A stretch of DNA of 64,000 nucleotides from NCBI RefSeq assembly GCF_014851585.1, contig NZ_JACVAB010000003.1, positions 595,197 to 659,196 on the forward strand, read 5' to 3'. This stretch comes from Agrobacterium sp. AGB01 (GTDB lineage Bacteria; Pseudomonadota; Alphaproteobacteria; Rhizobiales; Rhizobiaceae). The notes beneath the pieces are model-generated. The model worked only from the letters and a program-made list of their open reading frames with translations, ran no database searches and had not been told where the DNA came from. Shown here one piece after another: positions 1-9,860 of the stretch; the stretch's first letter is position 1, and each line of letters opens with the position of its first letter. Made by a program: the position numbers and the translations under genes.

Positions 1-111
1 GCGGCTCGCCCGGTCATCGAAAGTCCAGGCCTGTAATGTGCTTCCGGGCAACGCGTCTGCAAGCAAAGTATCAAGCGTGCGCGTCAAACGGCGGTCGAAT
101 AGAATTGTCAT
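1..111 (-). CDS. Partial CDS, N-terminal 37 codons of an unidentified protein
   Basis: An open frame begins with ATG at 111 on the minus strand and runs off the left edge. Its visible N-terminus starts MTILFDRRLTRTLD. The start lies 6 bases after the stop of the upstream permease gene, so it is very probably the next gene of the same leftward operon of a peptide-type ABC transporter and oxoprolinase-like enzymes. There is no signal peptide in the visible part. The family cannot be recognised from 37 residues, and a hydrolase acting on the imported compound is only a guess from context. Confidence 0.6.
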   Translation of the reverse strand, partial: MTILFDRRLTRTLDTLLADALPGSTLQAWTFDDRASR

Positions 112-117
112 GGCAAT

Positions 118-966
118 TTACCTCGAAGTGCGGCCGGTCGGGTCGAGACTGTCACGCAGCCAGTCACCCAGAAGGTTTAGGCCAAGAACGGTCAACAGAA
201 TGGCCAGACCGGGGAAGACGCTGACCCACCAGGCCGTTTGCAGGTAGGTACGGCCGTCTGCCAGCATGCCACCCCAGCTCGGGATTGTCGGATCAACGCC
301 AAGGCCCAGGAATGTCAGGCTGCTTTCCAGCAGAATATTGTTGGCAACGTTCAAGGTCATCAACACGATTACCGGACCAATCAGGTTCGGCAGAAGATGC
401 TGGAAGATGATGCGCCAGTCTTTGACACCAATCGCGCGCGCCGACAGAATGAATTCGCGCTCACGCAATGTCAGCACCGAACCACGCACCAGACGGGCAT
501 ACTGCACCCATTGCGATACGATCAGCAGAATGATGGTGTTGGTCAGGCTGCCACCAACGATGGCAATGAAGGTGATCGCCAACAGGATGAACGGCATAGC
601 AAGCTGCAGGTCGGCAAAGCGCATGACCAGCATGTCCCAGAAGCCACGGTAATAACCGGCAACCAGTCCGACCACGACGCCAAACACGACGGCACCGAGA
701 ACAGACGAAAAGCCGACAAGCAGCGAAATCTTACCGCCTGCAACAACGCGCGCCAGCACATCACGTCCAAGTGGATCAGTGCCAAAGGGATGTGCAGCGT
801 TGGCAAAGGGCTTTGCCAGACGGGCCATAAGATCGATCTTTTCTGCTCCGCCGGGGAACAGGAAATCGGAAAATAGCACTGCAAGGCAGATAACAACGGT
901 CAGGCAAGCGCCAAGCACAAATTCAAGACTTGCAAAGCGGGAAGCGCGTGAGGAATTGGCAGCCAT
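118..966 (-). CDS. ABC transporter permease, DppC type
   Basis: This is an inner-membrane permease of a family-5 (peptide/nickel/opine) ABC importer, 282 residues, the usual DppC length. A cytoplasmic N-terminus leads into a first membrane segment at about residues 15-40. The family's N-terminal segment then appears (HPFGTDPLGRDVLARV, about residues 58-75), followed by several hydrophobic segments and the EAA-like loop around ARAIGVKDWRIIFQHLLPN. It starts 6 bases after the stop of the DppB-type gene. It forms the translocation pore with that protein, powered by the fused ATPase at 3525-5351. The substrate is not readable from the sequence; the operon suggests peptides, 5-oxoproline or a related amide. 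Confidence 0.93.
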   Translation of the reverse strand: MAANSSRASRFASLEFVLGACLTVVICLAVLFSDFLFPGGAEKIDLMARLAKPFANAAHPFGTDPLGRDVLARVVAGGKISLLVGFSSVLGAVVFGVVVGLVAGYYRGFWDMLVMRFADLQLAMPFILLAITFIAIVGGSLTNTIILLIVSQWVQYARLVRGSVLTLREREFILSARAIGVKDWRIIFQHLLPNLIGPVIVLMTLNVANNILLESSLTFLGLGVDPTIPSWGGMLADGRTYLQTAWWVSVFPGLAILLTVLGLNLLGDWLRDSLDPTGRTSR

Positions 967-972
967 CAGCGA

Positions 973-1899
973 TTACTCCGTGCGAATGCGCGGATCGACC
1001 AGCCCATAGGCAATATCGACCAGCAGGTTAATGCCGACAATCAGCAGGGAAAGAACGGTGATGACACCCTGCAGCACAGGATAGTCGCGCGCGGCGACCG
1101 CATCAAAAGCAAGCGTGCCCAGGCCCGGCCAGTTGAAGACACGTTCAATGACCACGATACCGCCGAGGAGGCCGCCGAACTGCAGGCCGAAATAGGTAAT
1201 GAGCGGAATGGCGCAATTGCGCAGCGCATGTTTGTAGAGCACCTTGCTTTCACTTAAGCCCTTGGCACGGGCAACCATCACATATTGCGACTGCAACGTG
1301 TCCAGCATGGCTGTGCGCACAAGACGAACATTGGTCGCGGTCAGGATGACGCCCATGGTCAATGCGGGCATGACGTAGCTGGACATGCCAACCATGCCGC
1401 TTGGCGGCAACCAGCCAAGCGTTATGGCAAACAACAGCACCAACATAGTCGCCAGCCAGAAATTCGGGAAGGAAAGACCAATCAGCGAGAAGATGCGAAT
1501 GGCCTGATCGGCAGCCTTGCCACGCGACGTTGCAGCCTTGATGCCGAGCGGAATGGAAAGGGCGATCGACACGAACATCGAGATAAAGGCGAGCAGCAAC
1601 GTAGCCGGAAGCGCATCGCCAACAAGACGGGAAACGGAGGTGCCGCCGGTAAAGCTGCGTCCGAGGTCGAATGTGACCAGCCCTTTAAGGAAGCTCACAT
1701 ATTGCACGAAGAACGGCCGGTCAGTGCCCAGTGCTTCACGTATACGCGCCAGATCATCTTCCGTCATGCTTCCGCCGCCGCCCTGAAACATCATCAGGGC
1801 CGGGTCGCCAGTCAGGCGCACGGCAAAAGACACAAGAAGCGTAATGGCAATGACGACAAAAAGCGCCTGCAACAATCGTTTGATGAGGAAACCGGCCAC
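973..1899 (-). CDS. ABC transporter permease, DppB type
   Basis: This is the second permease of the importer, 308 residues. It has the DppB-type N-terminal membrane segment (FLIKRLLQALFVVIAITLL) followed by a periplasmic region containing LGTDRPFFVQYVSFLKG, which is typical of the family. Further membrane segments follow, with an EAA-like loop at ARAKGLSESKVLYKHALRN. It is separated from the upstream binding-protein gene by about 60 bases that contain a hairpin, and lies 6 bases before the DppC-type gene. It pairs with that protein in the inner membrane. Confidence 0.93.
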   Translation of the reverse strand: MAGFLIKRLLQALFVVIAITLLVSFAVRLTGDPALMMFQGGGGSMTEDDLARIREALGTDRPFFVQYVSFLKGLVTFDLGRSFTGGTSVSRLVGDALPATLLLAFISMFVSIALSIPLGIKAATSRGKAADQAIRIFSLIGLSFPNFWLATMLVLLFAITLGWLPPSGMVGMSSYVMPALTMGVILTATNVRLVRTAMLDTLQSQYVMVARAKGLSESKVLYKHALRNCAIPLITYFGLQFGGLLGGIVVIERVFNWPGLGTLAFDAVAARDYPVLQGVITVLSLLIVGINLLVDIAYGLVDPRIRTE

Positions 1900-1922
1900 G
1901 TTTTTTCCCTTCGCAAGTCAGA

Positions 1923-1949
1923 GGCGCCGCCCGTCAGGCAGACGGCGCC
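1923..1949 (-). terminator. Hairpin between binding-protein and permease genes
   Basis: GGCGCCG at 1923-1929 pairs with CGGCGCC at 1943-1949 around a 13-base loop, in the gap between the binding-protein gene and the dppB-type gene. There is no run of T after it. Hairpins at this position often act as partial terminators or protect the 3' end of the abundant binding-protein mRNA; which applies here is inference. Confidence 0.5.
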
Positions 1950-1960
1950 GTTTCGTCGGA

Positions 1961-3484
1961 TTACTCGACGGTTACCTCGTTCAGCTTCAAGCGGTTGTCA
2001 GGAGGAGCGACAAAGCCCTTCACGCGCTTGTTGATGCCGAAGATGGCGTTGGAGTTGTAGAGCGGCAGTTCAAGTGCCTTGTCGGCAACATACTGGCCAA
2101 CTTCGCGAAGGATCTTTTCACGCTCTGCACGGTCGGTCAGCGGACGCTGCGATTCCAGCAGCTTGTCCAGCGTCTCGTCCTTTTCATACGGGTTCCACTT
2201 TTCACCCGAGTGGTACATGGCATAGGCCGTGTTATCGAAGTCGAATGTCCAGCCGCCCCACTTCTGCTGGAACATCGCACCGGTTTTGCCCTGCGGGATG
2301 ATGTCGTTGACCAGCACATTTGTTTCGTAAGGCTTGATGGTTGCGTTCAGGCCTACCTGCTGAAGATAGCTGGCAATAACCTGTACCACTTCATTCATCG
2401 TGGAATCTGCACCGCGAACGTCGATCTGCAAAGGCGTTCCAGCCTTGACGCCAGCGTCAGCAAGGAGCTTCTTTGCACCGGCAGGATCGTAAGGCAGCGG
2501 CTCCAGTTCTGGATCATGACCGAAGGACAGAGCGCTCTGGAAGCTTGCGATCTCCGATGCCTGACCAGCCAGAATGGACTGGACGATGGTGGAACGATCG
2601 ACAGCCATGATGATGGCCTTGCGAACACGCGGATCTGCAGTGATGCCATCACGGGTGTTGAAACGCAGCGCATCTACTGTTGGGCCGGGAACGCTGACAA
2701 TCTCCAGCTTGGAATCGCCGGTGATGACAGGGATCATGCCAATCGGAATGGTTGGCGGAATAACGATGTCGACACGACCGGCCTGAAGTTCGGCAACGGC
2801 TGTGGCTGGCTCGGCGATAAAGCGGTACTCAAGCTCGGAGATCTTCGGTGCACCACCCCAGTAGTCCGGGTTGGCTTCCAGCTTGATATCAACCTTCGGA
2901 GCATAGGACGAGAACTTGAACGCGCCGGTACCGACCGGGTTGACGTTGAAATTGTCTTCACCCTTTTCCTGAATGTATTTTGGCGGAACGATCATCGCGC
3001 CATAACCGGCCAGCTTGGTCAGCAGCACTGGGTCCGGCGACTTGAGTTTCATCTCAACCGTGTAGTCGTCGATAACATCAACGCTTTCGATAACGGTGTA
3101 GTTGGAACGCTGTGGACCCTTGGCGCCTTCATCTCCCAGAAGACGGTCAAAGGTGAACTTGACGGCAGCAGCATTGAAGTCTTCACCGTTATGGAATTTG
3201 ACATTCTGGCGCAGCTTGAAGCGCAGTAGTTTGCCGTCATTCAGCTCTTCCCAGGATTCAGCAAGTCCCGGAACAACTTTAAGGTCAGGACCACGGTAAG
3301 TCAGACCATCGAAAATGTTGGTAGAAACGGAAGCCCACGCCACCAGAAAGGTGTCGATCGGGTCCCAGCTTCCCGGATCCTGTTGCAAGGAAACCGTCAG
3401 TTTCCCAGCGGCAGCGGCTGGCTGTGCGGAAGCAAGAGCCAGCGCCATGAAAGTAGCACTTATTCCCCATTTGATTATTTTCAT
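1961..3484 (-). CDS. ABC transporter substrate-binding protein, family 5
   Basis: This is the periplasmic solute-binding protein of the importer (SBP_bac_5 fold), 507 residues. It has a Sec signal peptide: a Lys-rich start, a hydrophobic core, and an Ala-rich cleavage region near residue 25 (AQPAAAAGKL). Family signatures include the region around GLAESWEELNDGKLLRFKLRQ and the FHNGEDFNAAAVKFTFDR block near residue 97. It follows the fused ATPase gene by 40 bases. It presents the substrate to the DppB/DppC pore; relatives bind oligopeptides, opines, nickel or glutathione, and specificity cannot be told here. Confidence 0.93.
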   Translation of the reverse strand: MKIIKWGISATFMALALASAQPAAAAGKLTVSLQQDPGSWDPIDTFLVAWASVSTNIFDGLTYRGPDLKVVPGLAESWEELNDGKLLRFKLRQNVKFHNGEDFNAAAVKFTFDRLLGDEGAKGPQRSNYTVIESVDVIDDYTVEMKLKSPDPVLLTKLAGYGAMIVPPKYIQEKGEDNFNVNPVGTGAFKFSSYAPKVDIKLEANPDYWGGAPKISELEYRFIAEPATAVAELQAGRVDIVIPPTIPIGMIPVITGDSKLEIVSVPGPTVDALRFNTRDGITADPRVRKAIIMAVDRSTIVQSILAGQASEIASFQSALSFGHDPELEPLPYDPAGAKKLLADAGVKAGTPLQIDVRGADSTMNEVVQVIASYLQQVGLNATIKPYETNVLVNDIIPQGKTGAMFQQKWGGWTFDFDNTAYAMYHSGEKWNPYEKDETLDKLLESQRPLTDRAEREKILREVGQYVADKALELPLYNSNAIFGINKRVKGFVAPPDNRLKLNEVTVE

Positions 3485-3524
3485 GTACCTCTTCCTTTTA
3501 GTGATACGCGATTAATCGCTATTT

Positions 3525-5351
3525 TCAGGCACTTTTTGCTACGAAGTGACCCGGGTTTATTTCCTCACGTTCGAGAATTTTTGGTTCGTTGCCCACAGCA
3601 CGGATAGGACTTGGGATTTCGCCTTCCAGCAGCGCCGTATTGCGGGCTCGCGTCGGATCGGCAACCGGCACAGCCGACAGGAGACGGCGGGTGTAGTCAT
3701 GCGCAGGCGTTTCAAACACTTGCTGGCGGCTACCCATTTCCATGATCTGGCCGAGATAAAGCACGGCAACGCGGTGGCTCATTTTCTCCACCACTGCCAT
3801 GTCATGGCTGATGAACAGATAGGCCAACCCGCGCTCTGCCTGAAGGTCCATGAACAGATTGATGATCTGCGCCTGAATGGACACATCGAGAGCCGAAAGC
3901 GCCTCATCGGCGATAATCAGTTGCGGATCGGATGCCAGTGCACGGGCAATGCAGACACGCTGACGCTGACCGCCGGAAAACTCGTGCGGATAACGGCTGG
4001 CGAATGAGCTATCGAGACCGACGCGCTCCAGTAACTCATCAACCCGGCGACGCACCTCTTTGGTGCCCAGGATCAAACCATGGGTATTGATCGGCTCGGC
4101 GATCGAAAAGCCCACGGTCTTGCGTGGATCGAGTGAGGCGAACGGGTCCTGAAAGATGTACTGCACCTTCTGACGCATGGAGAAACGCTCGGCCGCCGAC
4201 ATATCGCTGTAGCGTTTTCCGGCAAACGAGATTTCGCCAGCACGGGATGCTTGCAGCTGCTGGATCGTACGTCCGATTGTCGATTTCCCGGAGCCAGATT
4301 CACCGACAAGCGCCAGTGTTTCACCCGGACGGATATCAAAGGATACTTTCGAAACGGCACTGCAGCGGTGGGTCACCTTGCCGTACCAGTTCTTTTTGAT
4401 ATCGAAACGTACAAACAGGTCCCGCACCGACAGCAGAGGCTCACCTTCTTGGCGAACCGTGTTCTGAACACGTTCCTCGCCAACTGTCTTTGGTTCACCG
4501 TCCTCAAGCACAGTCAATGGCTTGCGGATCGGGAACTCTTCCCCTGTCATGCTACCAAGACGTGGCACAGCCGACAGCAGGGAGCGTGTATAAGGGTGCT
4601 TGGGGTTGGCGAAAATCTCGGCGACCGGGCCTTCTTCAACCTTCTTGCCCTTCCACATCACAACAACATCGTCTGCCATTTCGGCGACAACACCCATGTC
4701 GTGGGTAATGAAGATCATGCCCATGCCGAGCTTCTGCTGCAGGTCTCGCATGATGTTGAGGATTTGCGCCTGAATGGTCACGTCTAGCGCCGTCGTTGGT
4801 TCATCGGCGATCAACAGCCGGGGACGACAGGCCAATGCAATGGCAATCATCACACGCTGGCGCATGCCACCGGACAGCTGGTGCGGATAACGGTCCAGAA
4901 GCTCTCCGGCATCCGGCAGGCGCACCATTTCCAGCAGTTCCTGGGCTTTTTTGCGTGCTTCAACCTTGCCGATCTTTTCGTGCAGAATCAGCACTTCGCA
5001 TACCTGATCACCGATGGTGAAAACCGGGTTCAGGGAGGTCATCGGCTCCTGGAAGATCATGGCAATTTCCTTGCCACGGATGGAGCGCATTTCCTTCTGG
5101 GTCAGTTTCAGCAGATCCCTGTCGTCAAACAGAATGCTGCCGGTGTCGAACTTCGCACCCATCATGTCGGCCAATCGCATGGTCGACAAAGAGGTTACGG
5201 ATTTTCCGGAGCCGGACTCACCCACGACAGCCACCGTGCGGCCCGCTTCCACCTTGAATGAAAGGTCGTCCACGACCCGGCGTCCACCAAAGCTGACACT
5301 TAAGTTGTTGACTGCAAGCAGCGGTCGCTGAGCGTTCGGGGAATTGGTCAT
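3525..5351 (-). CDS. Fused ABC transporter ATPase (DppD-DppF type)
   Basis: This 608-residue protein carries two complete ABC ATPase domains in one chain. The first has Walker A GESGSGKS at about residues 44-51, signature LSGGMRQR and Walker B LLIADEP. The second has another GESGSGKS in the C-terminal half, signature FSGGQRQR and a Walker B ending IIADEA. The oligopeptide-transporter C-terminal extension is visible after each domain. In many bacteria these are separate DppD and DppF proteins; the fusion is common in Rhizobiales. The start codon overlaps the stop of the biotin carboxylase gene by 4 bases, indicating translational coupling and tying the transporter to the enzymes. Confidence 0.94.
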   Translation of the reverse strand: MTNSPNAQRPLLAVNNLSVSFGGRRVVDDLSFKVEAGRTVAVVGESGSGKSVTSLSTMRLADMMGAKFDTGSILFDDRDLLKLTQKEMRSIRGKEIAMIFQEPMTSLNPVFTIGDQVCEVLILHEKIGKVEARKKAQELLEMVRLPDAGELLDRYPHQLSGGMRQRVMIAIALACRPRLLIADEPTTALDVTIQAQILNIMRDLQQKLGMGMIFITHDMGVVAEMADDVVVMWKGKKVEEGPVAEIFANPKHPYTRSLLSAVPRLGSMTGEEFPIRKPLTVLEDGEPKTVGEERVQNTVRQEGEPLLSVRDLFVRFDIKKNWYGKVTHRCSAVSKVSFDIRPGETLALVGESGSGKSTIGRTIQQLQASRAGEISFAGKRYSDMSAAERFSMRQKVQYIFQDPFASLDPRKTVGFSIAEPINTHGLILGTKEVRRRVDELLERVGLDSSFASRYPHEFSGGQRQRVCIARALASDPQLIIADEALSALDVSIQAQIINLFMDLQAERGLAYLFISHDMAVVEKMSHRVAVLYLGQIMEMGSRQQVFETPAHDYTRRLLSAVPVADPTRARNTALLEGEIPSPIRAVGNEPKILEREEINPGHFVAKSA

Positions 5352-7129
5352 GCCTTTGTCTCCGGCTTGGCCTGTCCGGCGTTATGGGAAGATGCACCCG
5401 TTTCAATCGGGTCGATGCGCGCAATGACATTTGCCGCCTGCTGGAATGTACCGGCTTCGGCGAGCAGCGTGATGACGCCAGAACGATGTGCAGAGATGGC
5501 CGTTTCCATTTTCATGGCATCCATCATCGCAACAACCTGGCCTTTTTCGACTTCTGCACCGTTTTCAATGCGCCAGTGGGCAAGCATTCCGGCGAGTGGC
5601 GCACGCAATGCGTTTTCATCTGCCGCAGCATCCGTTTTGGCGTCTGCCGGTGTCATGTGAGCCTGCCCGAAAAGTCGCAAGAAACTCTCTGGCAGGCCAA
5701 TCTCGACATGCTTGCCGTCAATCTCGGCAACACCGCGCAGCAGGGCCGCCTTGCCCTGTTGTGCCGGGCGTGCAGCCTGTTCAAGCACAGCTGCGAAATC
5801 AGTCTCGATCCAGCGAGTATGAACCTTAAAGTCGGCGCCCGCAAAATCATTGTCCTGCATGACTGCACGATGGAACGGCAGGGTCGAGGGCACACCTTCG
5901 ATGACGAACTCACCAAGTGCGCGACGGGCACGCCGAATTGCCTGCTCACGATCCCTGCCCCAGACGATGAGTTTCGCCACAAGGGAATCGAACATCGGCG
6001 GCACATCGCATCCATTGTTCACGCCGCTGTCCAGACGGACACCGGGACCGGCAGGCGCTTCAAACCGGGTGATATGACCGGCTGATGGCAAGAAGCCACG
6101 ACCTGGATCTTCCACGTTGATACGGAACTCGATGGCGTGACCACGTGGTTCCGGTGTCTGTGTAAACGACAGCGTTTTGCCTTCGGCAATGCGGAACTGC
6201 TCGATGACAAGATCAATTCCGGTTGTTTCTTCGGTAACCGGATGTTCCACCTGAAGGCGGGTATTCACCTCAAGGAAAGAAATGACACCGTCGACGCTCA
6301 GCAGGAACTCCACGGTTCCGGCACCGGTGTAACCTGCCTCCGCACAGATATCCCGGGCAGCGTTATGGATGGCCTGACGTTGCACATCGGAAAGGAACGG
6401 TGCAGGCGCTTCCTCGACCAGCTTCTGGTTCCGGCGCTGCAACGAACAATCGCGTGTGCCGACGACGACCACATTGCCGCTACGATCGGCAAGAATTTGC
6501 GCCTCGATATGGCGCGGCTTGTCCAGAAAGCGTTCGATGAAACACTCACCACGGCCAAACGCCGCCAGCGCCTCCCGCGTCGCGGACTCAAACAGTTCTT
6601 CAACTTCGTCCAGATTGCGAGCGATTTTCAGACCGCGTCCGCCGCCGCCATGGGCAGCCTTGATGGCAATTGGAACGCCATGTTGTTTGGCAAAAGCAAG
6701 CGCCTCAGACGCCGTTTCAATTGCACCATCACTGCCGGCAACCAGCGGCGCACCCACACTTTGTGCGATACGGCGCGCCGAAAGCTTGTCGCCAAGCACG
6801 TCGATGACCTCAGGATCGGGGCCGATCCAGATCAGGCCCGCATCGATAACTGCGCGGGCAAATTCGGAACGCTCCGAGAGGAAACCATAGCCCGGGTGTA
6901 CGGCATCGGCACCGCTACGCTTTGCGACATCAATCAGCTTAGCGATATCGAGATAGGTCTCGGCGGCCGTCACACCTTTCAGCGCATAGGCTTCATCGGC
7001 TTTTTTGACGAAACAGGCATCAGCATCCGCATCGGCATAAACAGCCACCGAGCGAAGACCGTAATCCCTGCAGGCACGAATGACGCGAACAGCAATTTCA
7101 CCGCGATTGGCAATCAGGACTTTTTTCAT
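5348..7129 (-). CDS. Biotin carboxylase fused to biotin carboxyl carrier domain
   Basis: The protein has 593 residues. Residues 1 to about 450 are an AccC-like ATP-grasp biotin carboxylase: N-terminal [18 protein letters not shown], glycine-rich GGGGRG loop, CSLQRRNQK segment and the catalytic [10 protein letters not shown] motif. The last 75 residues are a biotinyl domain with AMKM, biotin-accepting Lys at about 540. It uses ATP and bicarbonate to carboxylate its own biotin. The adjacent gene is related to the carboxyltransferase part of urea carboxylase, not to acyl-CoA carboxyltransferases, so the acceptor is more likely a lactam or amide than acetyl-CoA. It overlaps both neighbours by 4 bases. 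Confidence 0.9.
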   Translation of the reverse strand: MKKVLIANRGEIAVRVIRACRDYGLRSVAVYADADADACFVKKADEAYALKGVTAAETYLDIAKLIDVAKRSGADAVHPGYGFLSERSEFARAVIDAGLIWIGPDPEVIDVLGDKLSARRIAQSVGAPLVAGSDGAIETASEALAFAKQHGVPIAIKAAHGGGGRGLKIARNLDEVEELFESATREALAAFGRGECFIERFLDKPRHIEAQILADRSGNVVVVGTRDCSLQRRNQKLVEEAPAPFLSDVQRQAIHNAARDICAEAGYTGAGTVEFLLSVDGVISFLEVNTRLQVEHPVTEETTGIDLVIEQFRIAEGKTLSFTQTPEPRGHAIEFRINVEDPGRGFLPSAGHITRFEAPAGPGVRLDSGVNNGCDVPPMFDSLVAKLIVWGRDREQAIRRARRALGEFVIEGVPSTLPFHRAVMQDNDFAGADFKVHTRWIETDFAAVLEQAARPAQQGKAALLRGVAEIDGKHVEIGLPESFLRLFGQAHMTPADAKTDAAADENALRAPLAGMLAHWRIENGAEVEKGQVVAMMDAMKMETAISAHRSGVITLLAEAGTFQQAANVIARIDPIETGASSHNAGQAKPETKA

Positions 7130-8772
7130 TGGGGATCACTCGCAACGAAATCGATATGCGTAAAAGCATTCAGGGCATTAAAACGGATATGAGCGCCAAC
7201 AGGTATCTGACCTGCCAGATCAAGGTGATGAGCCGCGACATTGGCTATGACGGGATAACCGCCCGTGAGGGGATGATCCGACAGGAAAAGCACCGGCTGC
7301 CCGCTGGCAGGCACCTGCAAGGCACCGCGCAGTGTTGCCTCGCTGGGCAATTCATTGCGGTCTAGCCGCTCAAGCGGTTCGCCCGACAGACGGATTCCGA
7401 CGCGGCTGGATTGTGGTGTCACCCGCCAGCTCTGCGAAAGGAAACTTTCCACCGCCTCATTGGTAAACCAGTCAGTGCGTGGCCCCAGATAAATATCCAG
7501 CGTCACGATCTCGTCGGCTTTCGGCATGGCAAAAGCAGGTTGCTCACCCGGCAGCACAGGTTTTTTTACGTTTTCAGAATTAACGGCCAGCTGTGTACCG
7601 GCACCAAGTGCCACAGCACCAATCTGCGCTAGGGTATCGGTTGCCACACTGCCCAGCACAGGCTCAACCACAAAGCCGCCACGCATGGCAAGATAAGAGC
7701 GCGTACCACTTAGCGGAGACTGAAGAGCAACCACGTCGCCATCATCCAACGCAATGGGCGTATTGAAATCGACGCTGGCAACATCGCCGTTGGCACTGGT
7801 CACAGACGTAGCAGCCGGTGCGCCCGTAAAGGCCACGACACCGCGTCCAATCGCCTTGAAGGAAAATCCAGCCGGTGCGATTTCCAGTGCCGGTGTACCG
7901 GGACGATTGCCAACGATGCGGTTTGCGAGCTTGAAATTTCCGTGATCAAGTGCTCCGGACAGGCTGACGCCCTGCGCTGCCATATGGGCCCGCCCCAAAT
8001 CTTGCATCAGAACCGGCAGACCGGAACTCAAGATTTCGATACCGTTTCCGATATCGGACGGAACACCTGCGCGAGGCTTCGCAACAACCGCTGTCTTTTC
8101 AACCGCGTGCATGCTGGAGCGAGCAATGTCGTGGAAACGAACACGCAGGCCAGGACGCAAAAGCGTTGCGGGGTCACGGGCAAGATCGAACATCGCCAGT
8201 GGTGTTCTACCAATCAACTGCCAGCCACCAGGGCTAGCCTTGGGGTAAACACCGCTGAATTCACCGGCAAGGCCGACGGAACCAGCGGGCACGACTGTGC
8301 GGGGTGACTTGCGACGGGGAACGGCAAGCTCTGCACCCGGCGCGGAAAGATAGGCAAAACCCGGCGCAAAACCGGTAAAGGCGACCGTATACTCCGCTTC
8401 AGTGTGGCGCCTGACAACTTCGGACGTGGAACATCCCAGTAGTTCGGCAACATCGGCAATATCTTCGCCGTCATAATGAACGGGGATGTCTACGGTTTCG
8501 GTTACTCCAACACTGCGCTTTTTGCCCAACCGTGCAGCAACGGCTTGCAGCAACTCGGCCTGATCGAGGCTGAGTGGATCGTAAGCGATCATCAGGGTCC
8601 GCGCAGCCGGCACGATTTCCAGAACACCTGCCACAGGTGACTGCTGGAAGGCGTCGTAGAGCGACAGTGTTTCTTCCAGCCCCACCAACTCCAACAACAA
8701 CGCACCAGGGCGCAACGGCAATACCCGTAACGACGGCACGGCAACAGCAGAAGAAGGGACTGCGAGCGTCAT
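7126..8772 (-). CDS. Fused PxpB-PxpC (KipI-KipA) carboxyltransferase-like protein
   Basis: Starting at the ATG at 8772 (protein beginning [10 protein letters not shown]) the protein has 548 residues. The frame is open about 100 codons further upstream, but that part overlaps pxpA and looks non-coding. The N-terminal ~225 residues are the PxpB/KipI (AHS1) domain, with [11 protein letters not shown] and [15 protein letters not shown]. The rest is the PxpC/KipA (AHS2) domain, with [11 protein letters not shown] and [14 protein letters not shown]. In urea carboxylase these domains form the carboxyltransferase; with PxpA they form bacterial 5-oxoprolinase. It starts one base after the pxpA stop and ends overlapping the biotin carboxylase start, so all three are probably made in fixed ratio. 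Confidence 0.9.
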   Translation of the reverse strand: MTLAVPSSAVAVPSLRVLPLRPGALLLELVGLEETLSLYDAFQQSPVAGVLEIVPAARTLMIAYDPLSLDQAELLQAVAARLGKKRSVGVTETVDIPVHYDGEDIADVAELLGCSTSEVVRRHTEAEYTVAFTGFAPGFAYLSAPGAELAVPRRKSPRTVVPAGSVGLAGEFSGVYPKASPGGWQLIGRTPLAMFDLARDPATLLRPGLRVRFHDIARSSMHAVEKTAVVAKPRAGVPSDIGNGIEILSSGLPVLMQDLGRAHMAAQGVSLSGALDHGNFKLANRIVGNRPGTPALEIAPAGFSFKAIGRGVVAFTGAPAATSVTSANGDVASVDFNTPIALDDGDVVALQSPLSGTRSYLAMRGGFVVEPVLGSVATDTLAQIGAVALGAGTQLAVNSENVKKPVLPGEQPAFAMPKADEIVTLDIYLGPRTDWFTNEAVESFLSQSWRVTPQSSRVGIRLSGEPLERLDRNELPSEATLRGALQVPASGQPVLFLSDHPLTGGYPVIANVAAHHLDLAGQIPVGAHIRFNALNAFTHIDFVASDPQ

Positions 8773-8773
8773 A

Positions 8774-9547
8774 TCACGGGCGCCCTTGCGCGACGAAGGA
8801 CCGGATGGATACGCCTTCTGCCGCAAACACGGCACGCAGGCGGGCTGCCATCGAGACTGCATCCGGGCTATCGCCATGCACGCAAATCGACTGCGCCTCG
8901 ATCCGTGCGTCAGTTCCAGTGATGGACTGAACAACACCCTCACGCACCAGTCGCAACATGCGTTGCGCAACCACGTCAGGATCATGCAGGACGGCACCTT
9001 TTTCGCGGCGCGACACAAGCTTTCCATCGGCCGTATAGGCACGGTCGGCAAAAGCTTCCGCGACAACGCGAAGGCCCGCGACACGCGCCTGCTCGATCAA
9101 GGGCGAGCCGGCAAGCGCCATCAACACAAGTTCAGGATCAACACTGAGAATTGCCTTGATCACATCAGCCGCCTGACGTTCATCAAAGGCAATCGTATTA
9201 TAGAGCGCCCCATGCGGCTTCACATAATCGACGCGGGCGCCAGCGGCGGTCGCAAGGCCCTTCAACGCACCAATCTGATAAATGACATCACCAACCAGTT
9301 CTTCGCTTGTTGGGTCCATATTGCGTCGACCAAAACCTGCGAGGTCGCGGTAACCGACGTGAGCGCCGATCACGACGCCTTTGACTTTCGCCTGTTGCAA
9401 CGTCCGCAGAATTCCAGCGGGATCACCGGCATGGAAACCGCAGGCGACATTGGCGCTGCTGACAATGTCCAGCATCGCCACGTCATCTCCCATCGCCCAG
9501 GGACCAAAACTTTCACCGAGATCGCTGTTCAGATCGAATGTCAGCAT
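8774..9547 (-). CDS. pxpA: 5-oxoprolinase subunit A (LamB/YcsF family)
   Basis: The protein has 257 residues from the ATG at 9547, chosen because the family starts directly with the conserved [12 protein letters not shown]; an in-frame ATG lies 18 codons upstream. Other family motifs are [12 protein letters not shown] near residue 45 and VKPHGALYN near residue 115. In characterised bacteria PxpA works with PxpB and PxpC to hydrolyse 5-oxoproline to glutamate with ATP. It is the first gene of the leftward operon and faces a divergent GntR/FCD regulator. Whether the true substrate is 5-oxoproline or another lactam is open, because a biotin carboxylase is encoded in the same operon. Confidence 0.88.
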   Translation of the reverse strand: MLTFDLNSDLGESFGPWAMGDDVAMLDIVSSANVACGFHAGDPAGILRTLQQAKVKGVVIGAHVGYRDLAGFGRRNMDPTSEELVGDVIYQIGALKGLATAAGARVDYVKPHGALYNTIAFDERQAADVIKAILSVDPELVLMALAGSPLIEQARVAGLRVVAEAFADRAYTADGKLVSRREKGAVLHDPDVVAQRMLRLVREGVVQSITGTDARIEAQSICVHGDSPDAVSMAARLRAVFAAEGVSIRSFVAQGRP

Positions 9548-9860
9548 CAATAACCCATCGAGAGCGGAGAATGGCAAAAAGCCGACCATGTGCGGGGTCA
9601 ACCGTCAGCAAAACCTAGCAAAGGGCAACAATCATGTCTATACTGTTGAACAATCTTTCATTATCAGCCTACAAAAAATTAAATTATGCACATAAAATAA
9701 GCACTTATTTTGTGTTGCAGGTTATTTTTTCTTGTTTTGGAAGCCACTATAGCACTTATCTCGCTTGAAGCCTCGCACCGCGGCGCATAGATTGCGCGCG
9801 CTTCACCAATATAGTTGGCGTCATAGCCGACCCTGTCCTGAAGCGCAGAAAGATACCAAC
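9548..9860. promoter_or_regulatory. Divergent control region between pxpA and the GntR/FCD regulator
   Basis: About 310 bases, markedly AT-rich in the middle, separate the pxpA operon from the divergent regulator gene. It must hold promoters for both directions. The strongest feature is an imperfect inverted repeat, GCACATAAAATAAG at 9688-9701 against CTTATTTTGTGTTGC at 9704-9718, a plausible operator for the neighbouring regulator. No small gene was recognised in it. Confidence 0.5.

Noticed and set aside
1844..3229. Long plus-strand open frame (about 460 codons) opposite the substrate-binding protein gene
   Set aside because: It is antisense to a clear SBP_bac_5 gene, has no family motif or ribosome site, and arises from codon bias. 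The same applies to long antisense frames at 238-876, 6137-7192, 8786-9553, 20274-21008 and 35224-36801.
8773..9084. Upstream extension of the PxpB-PxpC frame by about 100 codons
   Set aside because: The added part overlaps pxpA, is rich in Arg, Cys and Ser, and does not match the PxpB N-terminus. The ATG at 8772, one base after the pxpA stop, fits the operon.
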